The notes below the pieces were generated by a model that made no database searches, was not told where the DNA came from, and saw only the letters and a program-made list of their open reading frames with translations. From Megachile rotundata (lineage: Eukaryota > Arthropoda > Insecta > Hymenoptera > Megachilidae): DNA of 64,000 nucleotides. Location of the stretch: the NCBI RefSeq assembly GCF_050947335.1, contig NC_134983.1, positions 7,936,001 through 8,000,000 of the forward strand, given 5' to 3'. A program made the position numbers and the translations under genes. The stretch's first letter is position 1. Each line of letters opens with the position of its first letter. Positions 1-11,619 of this stretch are shown here, one piece after another.

Positions 1-1130
1 ATAGGGTCATAAAAATTACTAAAATTTATCCTAAATTAACTAAAAGGAGTGGTGACAACCCCTTTTCGAAGTGGTTGATTAAATTGCGAGACCCAACTTT
101 AATTTCGTTAATAGATTTTTTTGCGAAGTACCGTTAAGTGATCAACAGGTGATTTTAAGCCAGTTCTTGTGCGTCACGCTAAAAGCTTCAGCTTGAGAAT
201 GAAATATACAAAAGAAGATATATAACGTATGGTAAATAGAATCTTAATTGCACAGCACTATTTATTTCTGAATTTGTGCCCTGGCTTAAGTGAAAAAGGT
301 CAATCTGGGTTATTTCTTCTTGGGTGTCTTAAAGCTTGAAAAGGAAGATGTAAGGTATGTAGTTAATAGTAGCTTAATCGTAAGACACATTTTATTTTCA
401 ATTTTATAGGCCTGGAAAATGATCAATAGGATAATTTTTGGCCACTTATTTCTTGCTGTTCTTTTTAAAATTCGGGCTTGGAGAGAAGGAAGGCGCGCTG
501 TAAATAGAAGCTTAATTGCGCGATGCAATTTCTTTCCGATTTTGTTTATGGGCTAAGAAAGATAAATGACTGTTGAATACTCTGAATCTATTCTAGTTAG
601 ACCTTATTCTTTACGGATTTTCTTCTTCCAATTATGTAAACTCGACGCAAAAATGCGATAAAAGGAAGCTTAATTTCGAGACAAAATTTATTTCGGATTT
701 TAACTGTAATTCTGTCTTAACTTACAGTATTCGTCTTGTACTTACACCTTCTCGGAATTCTAGTAAAATAGTCTGCAATAAATAGAAAGATAATTGCATG
801 ACGTAAACGAGGAGGATCAATAATTATTTTTATTTTCCGACATAAGATACTTCTAATTAGAGGAAGAGTGGATTCTTGGACATTCTTTTTCTGCAGACCC
901 CGAAATTACGAACGGAAGGCGATAAGTAGCAGCTTAATTGCACGATGCGATTTATTTCTATTTATGTTTGAATGAAAAGACTCGATATATGTCGAATACT
1001 TTGGGTTCTTTTTTGAGGTTTCACGAGAAAAAATGTCCGTGATAAATAGAAGCTTAATTGCACGATAAATTCGTTTGCGATTTTCGTGCGGCCGAGACAT
1101 TAATAACAATCTTGGTTTATTCAAACAATT
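1..1130. repeat. degenerate tandem repeat, about 120-155-base period, at least seven units
   Basis: A core close to AAATAGAAGCTTAATTGCAC followed by a T-rich tail (TTTATTTC..ATTTT) recurs near 231, 363, 502, 658, 778, 925 and 1041. Units are clearly related but well diverged and of unequal length. Most contain AAGCTTAAT. The array may continue left of the window. No gene is visible; the short open frames on the minus strand arise because the repeated core reads as a similar peptide (RAIKLLL) in each unit. Confidence 0.75.
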
Positions 1131-1334
1131 TATATTGACTGGACTATTTAATGAAGATTAAGCAGTTGAATTTAATACTCCATTCACTCAAGCTTAGAAA
1201 ATTAATGATCAATTAAATTACATTTAAAAACTTTATCATTTCTAGAATTTACGCAGTATATCGGAAAAGTAATGAAACTTTTTAAATTTACCGAAAACTA
1301 CTAGCACCATCTATTAAAACAATATTTTATCTGA

Positions 1335-2117
1335 AAACAGTATACCTCCCCTATAAAACTCAACAATCATTATTGGAATCGAGCAACGAATTGTGAACTT
1401 ATAGCGTTTAATGCGACAGAACCTTTCGTCACCGTATCACAAAATCACGGACAAGCGCAACAAATTGCTCGCGTTGAATATTGCGAGGATCTTATTAAAA
1501 CAGCTAGACGAAACTGTACATTCCTGGAATCAATTGTAACTAGTAATGAGACTTGGTGCTTCAAGTATAAACCTCAAACAAAGCGCCAAAGTGCTACGTG
1601 GAAATCTCCAGGCTTTCCAAAATCAAAAAGGTTGCGATTCCAGAAGTCACGAGAGAAGTCAATGTTAATTTGCTTTTACGATTCTAAAGGAATTATACCG
1701 CGGGAATTCGTTCCACAGGGACAAAATGTTAATGGCGAATATTATCTCGGTGTTATGGAACGTTTGTGGAAGAGGATCGTTCGTGTGAGACCCGAATATC
1801 GAGCGCCGCGAAGTTGGTTTCTGTTGCATGATAATGCACCATGTCACAGAACTGTCGCTGTTCGTGAACTTTTGGCGAAAAAACAAGTCTGTGTGCTCCA
1901 ACATCCTCCAAATTCGCCTAACTTATCTCCATGCTTCCTTTTTCCAAAACGGAAAATAGCTATGAAAGGAATGTTTTATGACACTGTTACACAAGTCCAA
2001 GCAGCTGTGACGAGGGTGTTTGAAGCGATTCCGCAAAACGACATAAAAAAATCTATGTTAACGTTGTGTAAGCGTACCCAGCGGTGGATTGATGCGAAAA
2101 GAATGTATTTTGAATAA
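1335..2117 (+). pseudogene. mariner transposase relic, catalytic residues lost, N-terminus missing
   Basis: An open frame from just after a stop at 1332 to TAA at 2115-2117 encodes the catalytic half of a mariner-type (Tc1/mariner, D34D class) transposase. Recognisable blocks: ETWCFKYKPQTKRQSATWKS, LICFYDSKGIIPREFVPQG, LLHDNAPCHRT and SPNLSPCFLFPK. The DNA-binding N-terminal half is absent, and no clear terminal inverted repeat was found. Of the catalytic triad, the first Asp (GDE motif) is Asn here (SNE), the second is kept (HDN), and the third is deleted (SPC-FLF where SPCD-FLF is expected). It therefore cannot be an active enzyme. The frame has no ATG near its start. It is most likely an old inactive copy; a domesticated role is not suggested by anything seen. 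Confidence 0.88.
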
Positions 2118-3951
2118 AAAAAATTAATTTTGGCAAAATAACTAATTCTTTTCTTTTTATTTAAAAAGCTCTGTTATTTTTCTATCATACTGTGAAAAAC
2201 ATGAAAACCTAAACTAGATCCAAATTCATTTCGAAACCCTGAATTCTCCACATTTCTACACCTCCAAATACTCTATATTCTTCAGAATATATTCTGTATT
2301 CATATATGTGCATATTAAATTACTTTCCGCAACAGTAATTCCCTATTCATCCATTTCAATTTTACCTAAAATTATGTTTCATAACATGCTACACAGTTGA
2401 ACCGAAATAAAATGGAACAATAATTCACAAATGCAATCTATTTGATTTTATTGCATGAATCAAATGAAATGCTTTGGTTATTTACTTTTTAATTCTTTTC
2501 TGTGCTACTTTATCGAAACCTTCAGAATTTATAAGCAGTTTTATGGTATCGATACAGGTCGTTGTTAACTTGAGTGGGTGGCATAGAAAGTTTTGACGAC
2601 TATCGTATAGCTTCCTTTTCTTTTTCATTGTTCTCAACCTACTTTTATATCTCAAATTCTTATTTCTATCTACCTTATCAAATAAATGAATCTTACCATG
2701 CTTTCTCTTTTTATATTTTTTTACATTGTACAATGTTCTCCAAATTTTCTGGTCAGCAATACTTTAAATTTCACACATTTTATACCGTTTCAAATATCAC
2801 TTTATCATTTTATATTATGGATAAAAATCGTAAGATCAGACACTCCGTAAGTCTATAACGTTTCAAATTCCAAACTCTTCATACACTAACGAAGTGAAGA
2901 AAGCACTGTAGAGATTATGTCACAAAACTATCGGAACCATTCAGAATTCCTTTGACTGTATTCACAATGCGAAATTCGTGATTCGAACCATAACGTGGCC
3001 TTTCCAGGCTCGCAAGGACTGCAGATATTTCACAGATAAAACGAGACGACGATGAATCATCTCCTTAAAGATTCCCTCGGAAATTCAATATATTCGATTC
3101 ATCGGTTTTGGTGGGTATACAATTAGGGAAGACCGTGGATTCGACCTTCGATTGAAATGTTACGTAAACAGGAACGCATTATTCTATGTGTAGAAGGTTT
3201 CTCTATGTTCCATATTGCATGCACTTGAACATCAGGTGTATTCAGGTGCATCATGCCAAGACAATCGTGAAAAGAAGTTGTAAAATGAACACGAACATTC
3301 TTATTAAATAACCTAAGTTATTAAGGTTAATGAAGTAAGTAGGTTAATAAAATTAACTTCACAAAATTTCCTAATTTAGTTTAATAAAAATTTCCTAATT
3401 TTCAATTCCTCAAGTTGTCAAATCCTTCGAATCAAACATGTCTTATTCGAGAAAAATACTCCTTATAAGCCATAGGCTTCTCAAAATAAATTCCCTTCGA
3501 TTTAAGTGTAAATTTTAGTTTGACACTCCAAAGCCTCACTTTCCTCGTTATTTATATTTTCCCCTGTAAAAACAATTCTGTTTCGTGCGCGAGGACTAAA
3601 AGAGGTCTTAGCAATTCTGATATGAGCCTCAACTTGTTTGAAGCGGTAACTTATGGCTCAAGGCTAGAACTGTACGTCCCTATCGGAAGTTAAAGTTTCT
3701 TTTTTATCGTACATCTTTATTAAATCCTTTGGTACAGCGTTCCTCAGTCTATGAATCGCTTTCTTGCAAAGGAATATGCCATCTTGTACCAAAGAGTTCT
3801 AAAATGAATTGCGATCTTCATCGTCAGTAAAATCGCTGGAAATGTTTTCTGCGATTACAAAGAAATTGTAACTTTGAATTAAACAATTTATACCATCTTA
3901 TTGTAACTTTTTGTTATTAATTCTTCAAATAAATTTTTTAAACAGAAAATG
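2118..3951. other. gene-free AT-rich DNA
   Basis: No open frame with recognisable protein similarity and no RNA gene seen on either strand. Short frames such as the one near 2574-2858 have low-complexity Phe/Tyr/Ser composition typical of random AT-rich DNA. Confidence 0.6.
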
Positions 3952-4032
3952 GTTATCAATATTATCAATGTTATCAATGTTACCAATGTTACCAATGTTA
4001 TCAATGTTATCAATAATATTAATATTATCAAT
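3952..4032. repeat. 9-base tandem repeat (GTTATCAAT), nine units
   Basis: Nine consecutive 9-base units, most of them GTTATCAAT or GTTACCAAT, with one decayed unit near the right end. Simple minisatellite with no associated gene. Confidence 0.85.
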
Positions 4033-4639
4033 ACTATTGTAACAATAATTAATAGAAAATATGCTTGTTTCTAATTGGTTACTTTGTCATTTATTTAACA
4101 AAAAGAATTGTGAAGCATAGCTGTATGTACGACTACAGTTCCCTAATTAATTTAGACTTAAGGTTTATTTAAATTAAGATAAGTTTAGATTTAATCTAAA
4201 CGTTTAATCCAGAATTTCCTGGTTGTTTCAAGCAAGGCTTATTTCCTTCTGTCGCGGCCATTAAAGAAATAATTCAGCGCCATTTCAGGCACCGTTAACT
4301 CCACTTCTCAGAACAGAAGAAACGGAATCTGACTTCGTGTATCGTTAATTAATAAATTCAGTATATTTCTTGTCATTGCCAGTCCATTTATGGTACCTCG
4401 CTAATAGTGTCCCTTGTAGAGTAACACGACAATATCTCAATCGACGTCTAATTGATGACTAACTGACGCATTGTCTGTTCTTTGTTCAACAAGCTTCTTC
4501 TCCCGCTTGTTGAATTATTTAAGATCAATTTTCACAGACAACATTATGAGTAATATAGGTTAGCGTGTTACAATGGCATGAGAAATAATTTCTAAGAGAA
4601 ATTACGATTGAGATAATATGTGTATGCATATTTATGTGT
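4033..4639. other. gene-free AT-rich DNA
   Basis: Nothing recognisable as a gene, RNA or mobile element on either strand. Confidence 0.55.
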
Positions 4640-4850
4640 TTCAGAACTGTTTTCAGTTAGTTGGGTAATGTTTGTGGGTAATAACGTTTTGGGAGATTTG
4701 CTAATTTCAGAACTGTTTTCAGTTAGATTGTTGGGTATGTTTGTGGGTAATAACGTTTTGGGAGGTTTGGTGATTTCAGAACTGTTTTCAGTTAGTTAGC
4801 CAATATTTTTAAGTAATAACGTTTTGAGAGATTTAGTGATTTGAGAATCT
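4640..4850. repeat. tandem triplication, about 67-base unit
   Basis: TTCAGAACTGTTTTCAGTTAG begins units at 4640, 4706 and 4774. Each is followed by a GTTTGTGGGTAATAACGTTTTGGGAG-like stretch that decays in the third unit. Spacing is 66 and 68 bases. Confidence 0.85.
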
Positions 4851-7030
4851 TCATAACTTGTAAATTAGGAATGTCAGATTTATACTTGAATTTACCTATT
4901 TTATTCATCAACACATCCTAAAAGTGTGAAACTTCAAAAAAATACAAATAAAATAAACTTGTTACCTGAATGTATTAAACACCTAAAGGTCTGGGTTACG
5001 ATTGATCTTCGTCCACCGAGAAGTAATTACAAAACCCGCTAATTGATAACGTCATCAGTTTCCGCGAAAGAAGGTTTATTCCGTCACGAAGAAAGTGCAG
5101 TCACCGTGCATGTTAGTGTCATTGTGGCCAGTTTTAAAGTCAAGGTTTACACCTTAAAATCAAGTTATGCAAGATGCACACGGATCTCCTGGAAACGCAG
5201 TGTCCACATAAGTTACATCAAACTACCTGCATTTACGTATACCCATTATGCACAACTCACGTGTTAATTGCAGTCATCTGTATCATCGTTTCCCAAAGTT
5301 GCGAACCGGTACTGCACAGGAGAAAAGGTACCGGTTCTCAGAAAATATTAAAATACGGAATTTCAAACTTTTAAACTGAGCAAAATTTTTAAATTAATTA
5401 AATATGGATAGTTCAATCGATAATTCAATAGTTTATCTTTCTACACGAACACGTGGCTTTGTACAACAAATTAAAGTTCAAGCAATTTTGCAAGAGGTGT
5501 CATCTGAATTAAATAGAAAGACACGTTAGCGACCTTTTACCTAGCTCGTCTTCTTTTACTCTCGCCCTCTTTTATTCGACAACCATGAAATTAGAAAGCA
5601 ATAGAGGATAATAGAGGTTTGTTTATTCCGTACAGACTATTTCTTTGGACCTACGAAAGTTCATAATAGAATCTGTAATGTTTCGTATTTTTAAGTTTAC
5701 TATGGATCGGTTGTATGAATAAGGTTAAAACATTTTTCAGAGATAAATCAAATTTTAGAATTTCACTATGTGAAAAATAATTATATTATTTTTAATAAAT
5801 CAGCACTTCCTGATATTTAAAATTTTTGTACACCTCGTCTTTGAATTCAAGATATTTGAAAAAATATTATTTTCTAACATAGTTCATATACATTACCTAT
5901 TATATCGAAAATGTTTAAATCAAAAATAAATTAAAATTCAACAAATCTATCTGATAAGTTGTTAACTATTTAACAATAAAATTTACATAAACCACCTATC
6001 GTGCAGTTCGGAATAAAATCGAAGTACGAATTTGAAACAAACAAAATGAACGAAATGAAAAGGAAATCTCAGAATTTGCTCACACACTCGAAGTATGATA
6101 AATCAACTGTCTATCTAAATCGAACACGTAGACTAGGATCGAACACGCCTTTTATCACGTACTCTTGACTTTCTCGCAATATTGAAAAACAGTAAGTCGC
6201 GCAGTAACGAGCAGGAGAAGCCACGTTTTCACGTGGGTCAACAAAACGGACATCAATTTTTAGCACTGGCCCACATACGAAGAGAACCCATTGTAATTCG
6301 ACCTTATACCACGACATTGAAGCTTCCCGCTCAAGTTTCTACTACTTCTTGCCATTCCGACTCGACTTTTCATAGTCTTTTGCATGCTGGATGCGTAACG
6401 TGGTTCATGATACGACTGATACGAATTTTTACGCGTTCGTGTGATAGAGATCTCCATCTGTTCCGTCCTCGATCGACCTGCCATCACGTACCAACCGAAA
6501 GAAAAAGCTCCTTTTTCGCGTTCTAATTTCCGTTTGATGATTTGCCTTCAATGGAATTATCGGGAAACCTGTTCGGAATGCAATTACCAAATTAACAATA
6601 CCTTAAATACGTTTCGAAGTTCCCAATTACTCTTTGTAGAATTAATACATAATTGAACATTTCGTAATTAAGGTATCCAATATCTAATAATTGGATAGTA
6701 ACTGAAGAATGTCTTTGTGTTGAGGATTGCAGTTCAATATCGTCTTTACACATGAAGAATCAATTGATTAAATTGCAATCGACAATTAAACATTTCTTGA
6801 TTAAGACATCTAACTGAAGTTTAATCTTAAATTTGGGAGATTTTAATAAAAAATTAAAGTTCATTTTAATCGAGGTTCTAATTAACAACTGACTTTTATT
6901 AAATAGCGAATAGCTATAGATTGAAATGTATCTTTTAATTAAATTGCGCTAATAACAGTTTACTGCGTTAATAAACACTTTTATTTCTAATTGTAATTTA
7001 TCGAATTTACTCGATTGATTCAAGTTTGTA
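4851..7030. other. gene-free AT-rich DNA with one short hairpin
   Basis: No supported gene. A perfect 10-base inverted repeat (GAACCGGTAC at 5303-5312, GTACCGGTTC at 5328-5337) encloses a 15-base loop. The open frames around 6.1-6.6 kb overlap on both strands without family similarity. Confidence 0.55.
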
Positions 7031-7970
7031 CAGGGTATCTCACAACTACTATAGGTCCCTGAAATGGAGGGTAGCTGACGTGATTCTGAATTAGATTTCT
7101 CTTTGCAAAAATGGGGTTTGAAACTTCGTTTTTGAATTATTAAGGAAAAACACGGACCAATCAGAGCGCGAGGATTACGCGTGCGCAGACGCGAGAGTGA
7201 CAGCTTCGGATAACGCGTAGTTATTCAACACGTGGTAATCCAACGCGTAGTAATGCAACGCGTGGTAATCCTATGCGTAGTAATCCTATGCGTAGTAATC
7301 CAACGCGTAGTAATACAACGCATAGTAATACAGCGTGTGGATATCCAACGCGTAGTAATCTAGTGCGTGCATATTCAACGCGTAGTAATACAACGCGTAA
7401 TAACGCAACGCGTGGCAATTCTAAGCGTAGGAATCTAATGCGTGGTAATCTAACGCGTAGTAATCCAGCGTGTGGATATCTAACGCGTAGTAATCCAGCG
7501 CGTGGATATTCAACGCGTATTAGTCCAACGCGTAGTAATGCAACGCGTGGTAATCCTATGCGTAGTAATCCTATGCGTAGTAATCCAACGCGTAGTAATA
7601 CAACGCATAGTAATACAACGTGTGGATATCCAACGCGTAGTAATCTAGCGCGTGCATATTCAACGCGTAGTAATACAACGCGTAATAACGCAACGCGTGG
7701 CAATTCTAAGCGTAGGAATCTAATGCGTGGTAATCTAACGCGTAGTAATCCAGCGTGTGGATATCTAACGCGTAGTAATCCAGCGCGTGGATATTCAACG
7801 CGTAGTAATGCAACGCGTGGTAATTTTAAGCGTAGGAATCTAACGCGTGGTAATCTACCAACTTGTCACTCCCGTGTCTGCTCACGCGTAATCCTCACAC
7901 TCTGATTGGTCCTTGTTTTTCCTTATTACAACTACCCCCCATTTCAGGGACCTAATTGTGAAACACCCTG
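7031..7970. mobile_element. TA-flanked MITE, copy 1, with internal minisatellite
   Basis: A 940-base non-autonomous element with inverted ends CAGGGTATCTCACAACTACT and, on the reverse strand, CAGGGTGTTTCACAATTAGG, directly flanked by TA on both sides (7029-7030, 7971-7972), as expected for Tc1/mariner-type insertion. Similarity between the ends extends inward through GGTCCCTGAAATGG, AAGGAAAAACACGGACCAAT and GGATTACGCGTG, giving arms of roughly 170 bases (left) and 110 bases (right; the right arm lacks about 70 internal bases). Between the arms lies a CpG-rich 15-base minisatellite (separate entry). It encodes no transposase, so it would depend on an enzyme supplied elsewhere. Confidence 0.85.
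7206..7860. repeat. 15-base ACGCGT minisatellite inside MITE copy 1
   Basis: About 44 units of a 15-base consensus close to AACGCGTAGTAATCC. The palindromic ACGCGT core is kept in most units, while the trailing trinucleotide varies. A 19-unit (285-base) higher-order block starting at 7273 is repeated from 7558 with few changes. The local CpG density is strikingly higher than in the surrounding AT-rich DNA. Because 15 is a multiple of three and the unit has no stop in some frames, long frames appear on both strands (7273-7905 plus, 7221-7703 minus). They are by-products, not genes. Confidence 0.9.
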
Positions 7971-9917
7971 TATTTTAAACTTACATGATGAATTTGTCGA
8001 AATACTTTATCTTTGTCGGACAAATGATAGTATATATTTAAATACTTCCTTCTGTATTTAAGATTGACAACCTACGTAATTAAAACTTAATACACAATAC
8101 TTTATAATAACATACCTTACATTCAATAGGAATAAATTATTGAAAAATTTGTATAAATGTAGCATATTTCATACGTTATTAAACGTTCATGAACGGAAAG
8201 TTGTAAGAACAGCAACAATAATATATAACAACAAAATTATATATAATAAGTAAATAATATGTAATAATAATGTAATATTAGATAATGTTTCAACGAGTCA
8301 GGTGATTAGTGAAAATTTCAGTCAACTTCTACAACGATTAATTATCGAATTAGCTAGACAAATTGATGCGATAATTTATGGAGAGAATCCTTGTCGGAAT
8401 GTTTCTTGTTTTTTCTTTTTGACAATGAATTTTATTGCCAGAGAAAGTGATTGCGTATTGCGGATATTATTCTTACGTCAGCGTTTGGATTATCCCATAT
8501 CAAAACACATTCTTCGGCTCACACCTTTCCCAAATTTCTTCCAAATTTATTGGCATGCGGAAATTTACTAGGCACACTCTCGTTTCACGAGTATCGTATC
8601 GCATTAAATCCCATTTACGTGAGTCTAGAAAGTTTCTTATTCTATCCTTTTCTTTATTTCGTTGCTGAGAAATTATGCATATTAATCCTTCGCGCTTTAT
8701 TTCATTGATGAATAGAAATAGGGAAGAGCGCTGTACCGAGTAAAGATTAATCGACTATTTTACATAAATTTTCGTTATAATTTTTACGCGAACGCCATAG
8801 AAATTTTTGTACATAAAAACTTGACATTTGAAATTTGAAAGTTTGTCAAGTTGGAAAATTGTTAAATTTTACCAGGGAAAATTCATAATTTAGAGATCGA
8901 GGAATTAATCGGTGTTGACAATACCACAAATTAAAACTCTTCTAATTTTGCTAATTATCAATTCTTGACAATTTTCGAAAAATAATTTCCCATTATGTTT
9001 ACTTTATACATACCCTAAATCACTTTTTAATTTTGTTATTCGGTACAATTTTCATGGTATCTCATTAATCTACTTTTCCTCTTATTAATAAATTTTTGAA
9101 TCACCTCGACGGATCGTTAGTAACGAAATACGTTCGTGCTGTTGAATTAGTGATGAATGCAAATATTTTTAATTGGACGAAAAAAGAAAGAGGATACAAT
9201 GTTAAAATAATATCATTCAATTCTAGTAATGCTAAAGCAATCCCCGTTTTCGATTTTTGTTCCTATAAAATACATTTGCACGGTACTTTTAATAATACCC
9301 GCTTCATTTCCGAAGCTTTGAAAAGCTAACTCTCTCCACGTTTTCCGTACAGAGAATATTTAAAGAAGAACGATCCTCAGTTTTTATCAAAGCAAATAGT
9401 ATTTTTATGAAAGCTAGTGAGAGGATTGAATCAATATTTAATTGCCAAACAACAACGCAGTATGATACGCTTCATATTTTCCATTTTCCGGGACTACTCG
9501 CCTTGAATGCTTTCTTGAAAAGAATACAGTCATCAGCTGATTAAACCTTCACCCCTCAAAAAATAACCTTCTCATCTTCTCAGTAAATGTAGTTTATTTT
9601 TAACAGTCTGTATTTCTATATATTTTAAGAATATCTCATAAACACTATTATTTATTTTCTATTCAAGTATGTTTATAACTAATGAATATTACTGTACAAT
9701 TCAAATTTTAGAAGAAATATAATGGTATAACTGTTCAAACTTAATTTTAATTATAGTTACGAAGGTGATAAAACGTCCCTAGATCAGCATCATTTCTTTA
9801 GGCGAGGCATAGTGATATTACTAATCATGATAATACTCTATAAAAATTAGTCGATAACTAAAGTGTAGTTTATAGCTAAGAAATTAAATTTTATTTTCAG
9901 ACAAGAATGTAATAATA
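7971..9917. other. gene-free AT-rich DNA between MITE copies 1 and 2
   Basis: Several overlapping short frames at 8.3-8.7 kb and one at 9.1-9.3 kb have no recognisable similarity. No RNA gene or repeat was noticed. Confidence 0.55.
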
Positions 9918-10774
9918 TAGTCTCACAAGTAGTGTAGGTTCCTGAAATGGGGGTAGCTGACGTGATTCTGAATAAGATTTCCCTTTGTAAAAATAGGGTC
10001 TGAAGCTTCGTTTTTGAATTATTAAGGAAAAACACGGACCAATCTGAGCGCGAGGATTACGTATGCGCAGACGCGAGAGTGACAGCTTCGGATAACGCGT
10101 AGTTATCCAACGCGTAGTAATGCAACGCGTGGTAATCCTACGCGTAGTAATCCAACGCGTAGTAATACAGCGCGTGGATAACCAACGCGTAGTAATCTAG
10201 CACGTGCATATTCAACACGTAGTAATACAACGCGTAATAACGCAACGCGTGGTAATTCTAAGCGTAGGAATGCAACACGTGGTAATCCTATGCGTAGTAA
10301 TCCAGCGCGTAGTAATACAACGCATAGTAATACAGCGTGTGGATATCCAACGCGTAGTAATCTAGTGCGTGCATATTCAACGCGTAGTTATCCAACGCGT
10401 AATTACGCAACGCGTGATAATTCTAAGCGTAGGAATCTAATGCGTGGTAATCAAACGCGTAGTAATCTAGCGTGTGGATATCTAACGCGTAGTAATCCAG
10501 CGCGTGGATATTCAACGCGTATTAGTCCAACGCGTAGTAATGCAACGCATGGTAATTCTAAACATAGGAATCTAACGCGTGGTAATCTAACGCGTAGTTA
10601 ACCAACGCGTAGTAATCCAACGCGTAATACTCCTAACGTTCTGATTGGTCCGTGTTTTTCCTTAATAATTCAAAAACGAAGCATCAAACTCCATTTTTGC
10701 AAAGGGAAATCTTATTCAGAATCACGTCAGCTACCCTCCATTTCAGAGACCTACACTAGTTATGAGACACCCTG
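9918..10774. mobile_element. TA-type MITE, copy 2, with internal minisatellite and damaged left tip
   Basis: Same element as at 7.03 kb. The left arm begins in TCTCACAAGTAGTGTAGG but lacks the outer CAGGGTG bases. The right arm is full length (TTCTGATTGGTCCGTG ... AAAACGAAGC ... TCAGAATCACGTCAGCTACC ... GAGACACCCTG ending at 10774, followed by TA). Its two arms are therefore about 150 bases each and define the undeleted arm structure. An internal minisatellite fills the centre. No coding capacity. Confidence 0.85.
10087..10637. repeat. 15-base ACGCGT minisatellite inside MITE copy 2
   Basis: About 37 units of the same 15-base family as in copy 1, with the same ordered unit variants (for example GTGTGGATATCCAACGCGTA and CTAAGCGTAGGAAT), so the array was largely built before the copies separated. 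It is shorter than in copy 1 and does not show the 285-base duplication. The frame at 10290-10601 is a by-product. Confidence 0.88.
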
Positions 10775-11619
10775 TATGTATACAATATTATGAAATACAC
10801 CAAATGATGTTTCAAATACTATGATGAATGAATAAAAATAGTTGAAGAAACTTTTCTGAACTTTCCGCCATTGCTTCATTGACATTGCTATAAGAAGCCC
10901 GTTGTATCTCTGGTTAACCGTGAATCGTATGCGATCGATCATCATGACACAAATCACTTTCTCTGAGATGCTTGGATAGAACGATACTCTCCTCTCTTCT
11001 CGATAATATCCGACGAAGTAATTTACATGAGCCAACTGGTTTGACACATAACCGACGAGTAACTTTCGCGGATGAAATAAAGAAAGAACCAGTCGCAATT
11101 ATTGGTCTTGTTACGCATATTTCACTCTGATCGACGTATTGATCAGGTTGTAGCTTCGAACGTGGCAAATATCGTGTATTGAAACATTGTTAATTCCTGC
11201 GAATTTGAAAATTGAAGAATTCAGATTTGGAAAATTAGCAGTGTACACTCGCTACGCGAGTAAAGTGAGTTTATTGTTTATCAATGCGAGGAATGACAAA
11301 GTTGTCAAAATGGAATTATGTATATAGTTTTTCTTAGATAAATCGATTCTCTGAAATATTCTGAATAAAAAAATATTAGGATATAATGATTAAAAAAAAC
11401 TGTAATTTCTAAGATATTTTAAGTTTCTTTTTTAACATAGTATGCCATCTTTGACATCACCTTGTTCATCAGTGATAGTGGATATCAAAAAATAACGCAA
11501 ATTGCACACCTGTGGCCATAGATGAACATTTTGATACCATATGTGTAAGGGTACACCTTGGCATCTTCTCACATAATTGTCGGCTGGAAACAGCTAAGCC
11601 GTTTTATATAAAGATTATG
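10775..11619. other. gene-free DNA
   Basis: Two overlapping minus-strand frames (10760-11168) lack recognisable similarity and overlap the end of the MITE. Nothing else seen. Confidence 0.5.

Noticed and set aside
2960..3000. GGTTCGAATC-like tRNA T-loop on the minus strand
   Set aside because: No matching acceptor, D or anticodon arms around it.
7273..7905. 210-codon plus-strand open frame of TRSNP-type pentapeptides
   Set aside because: It is the translation of the 15-base minisatellite in a MITE; the opposite strand is equally open, and there is no signal of protein constraint.
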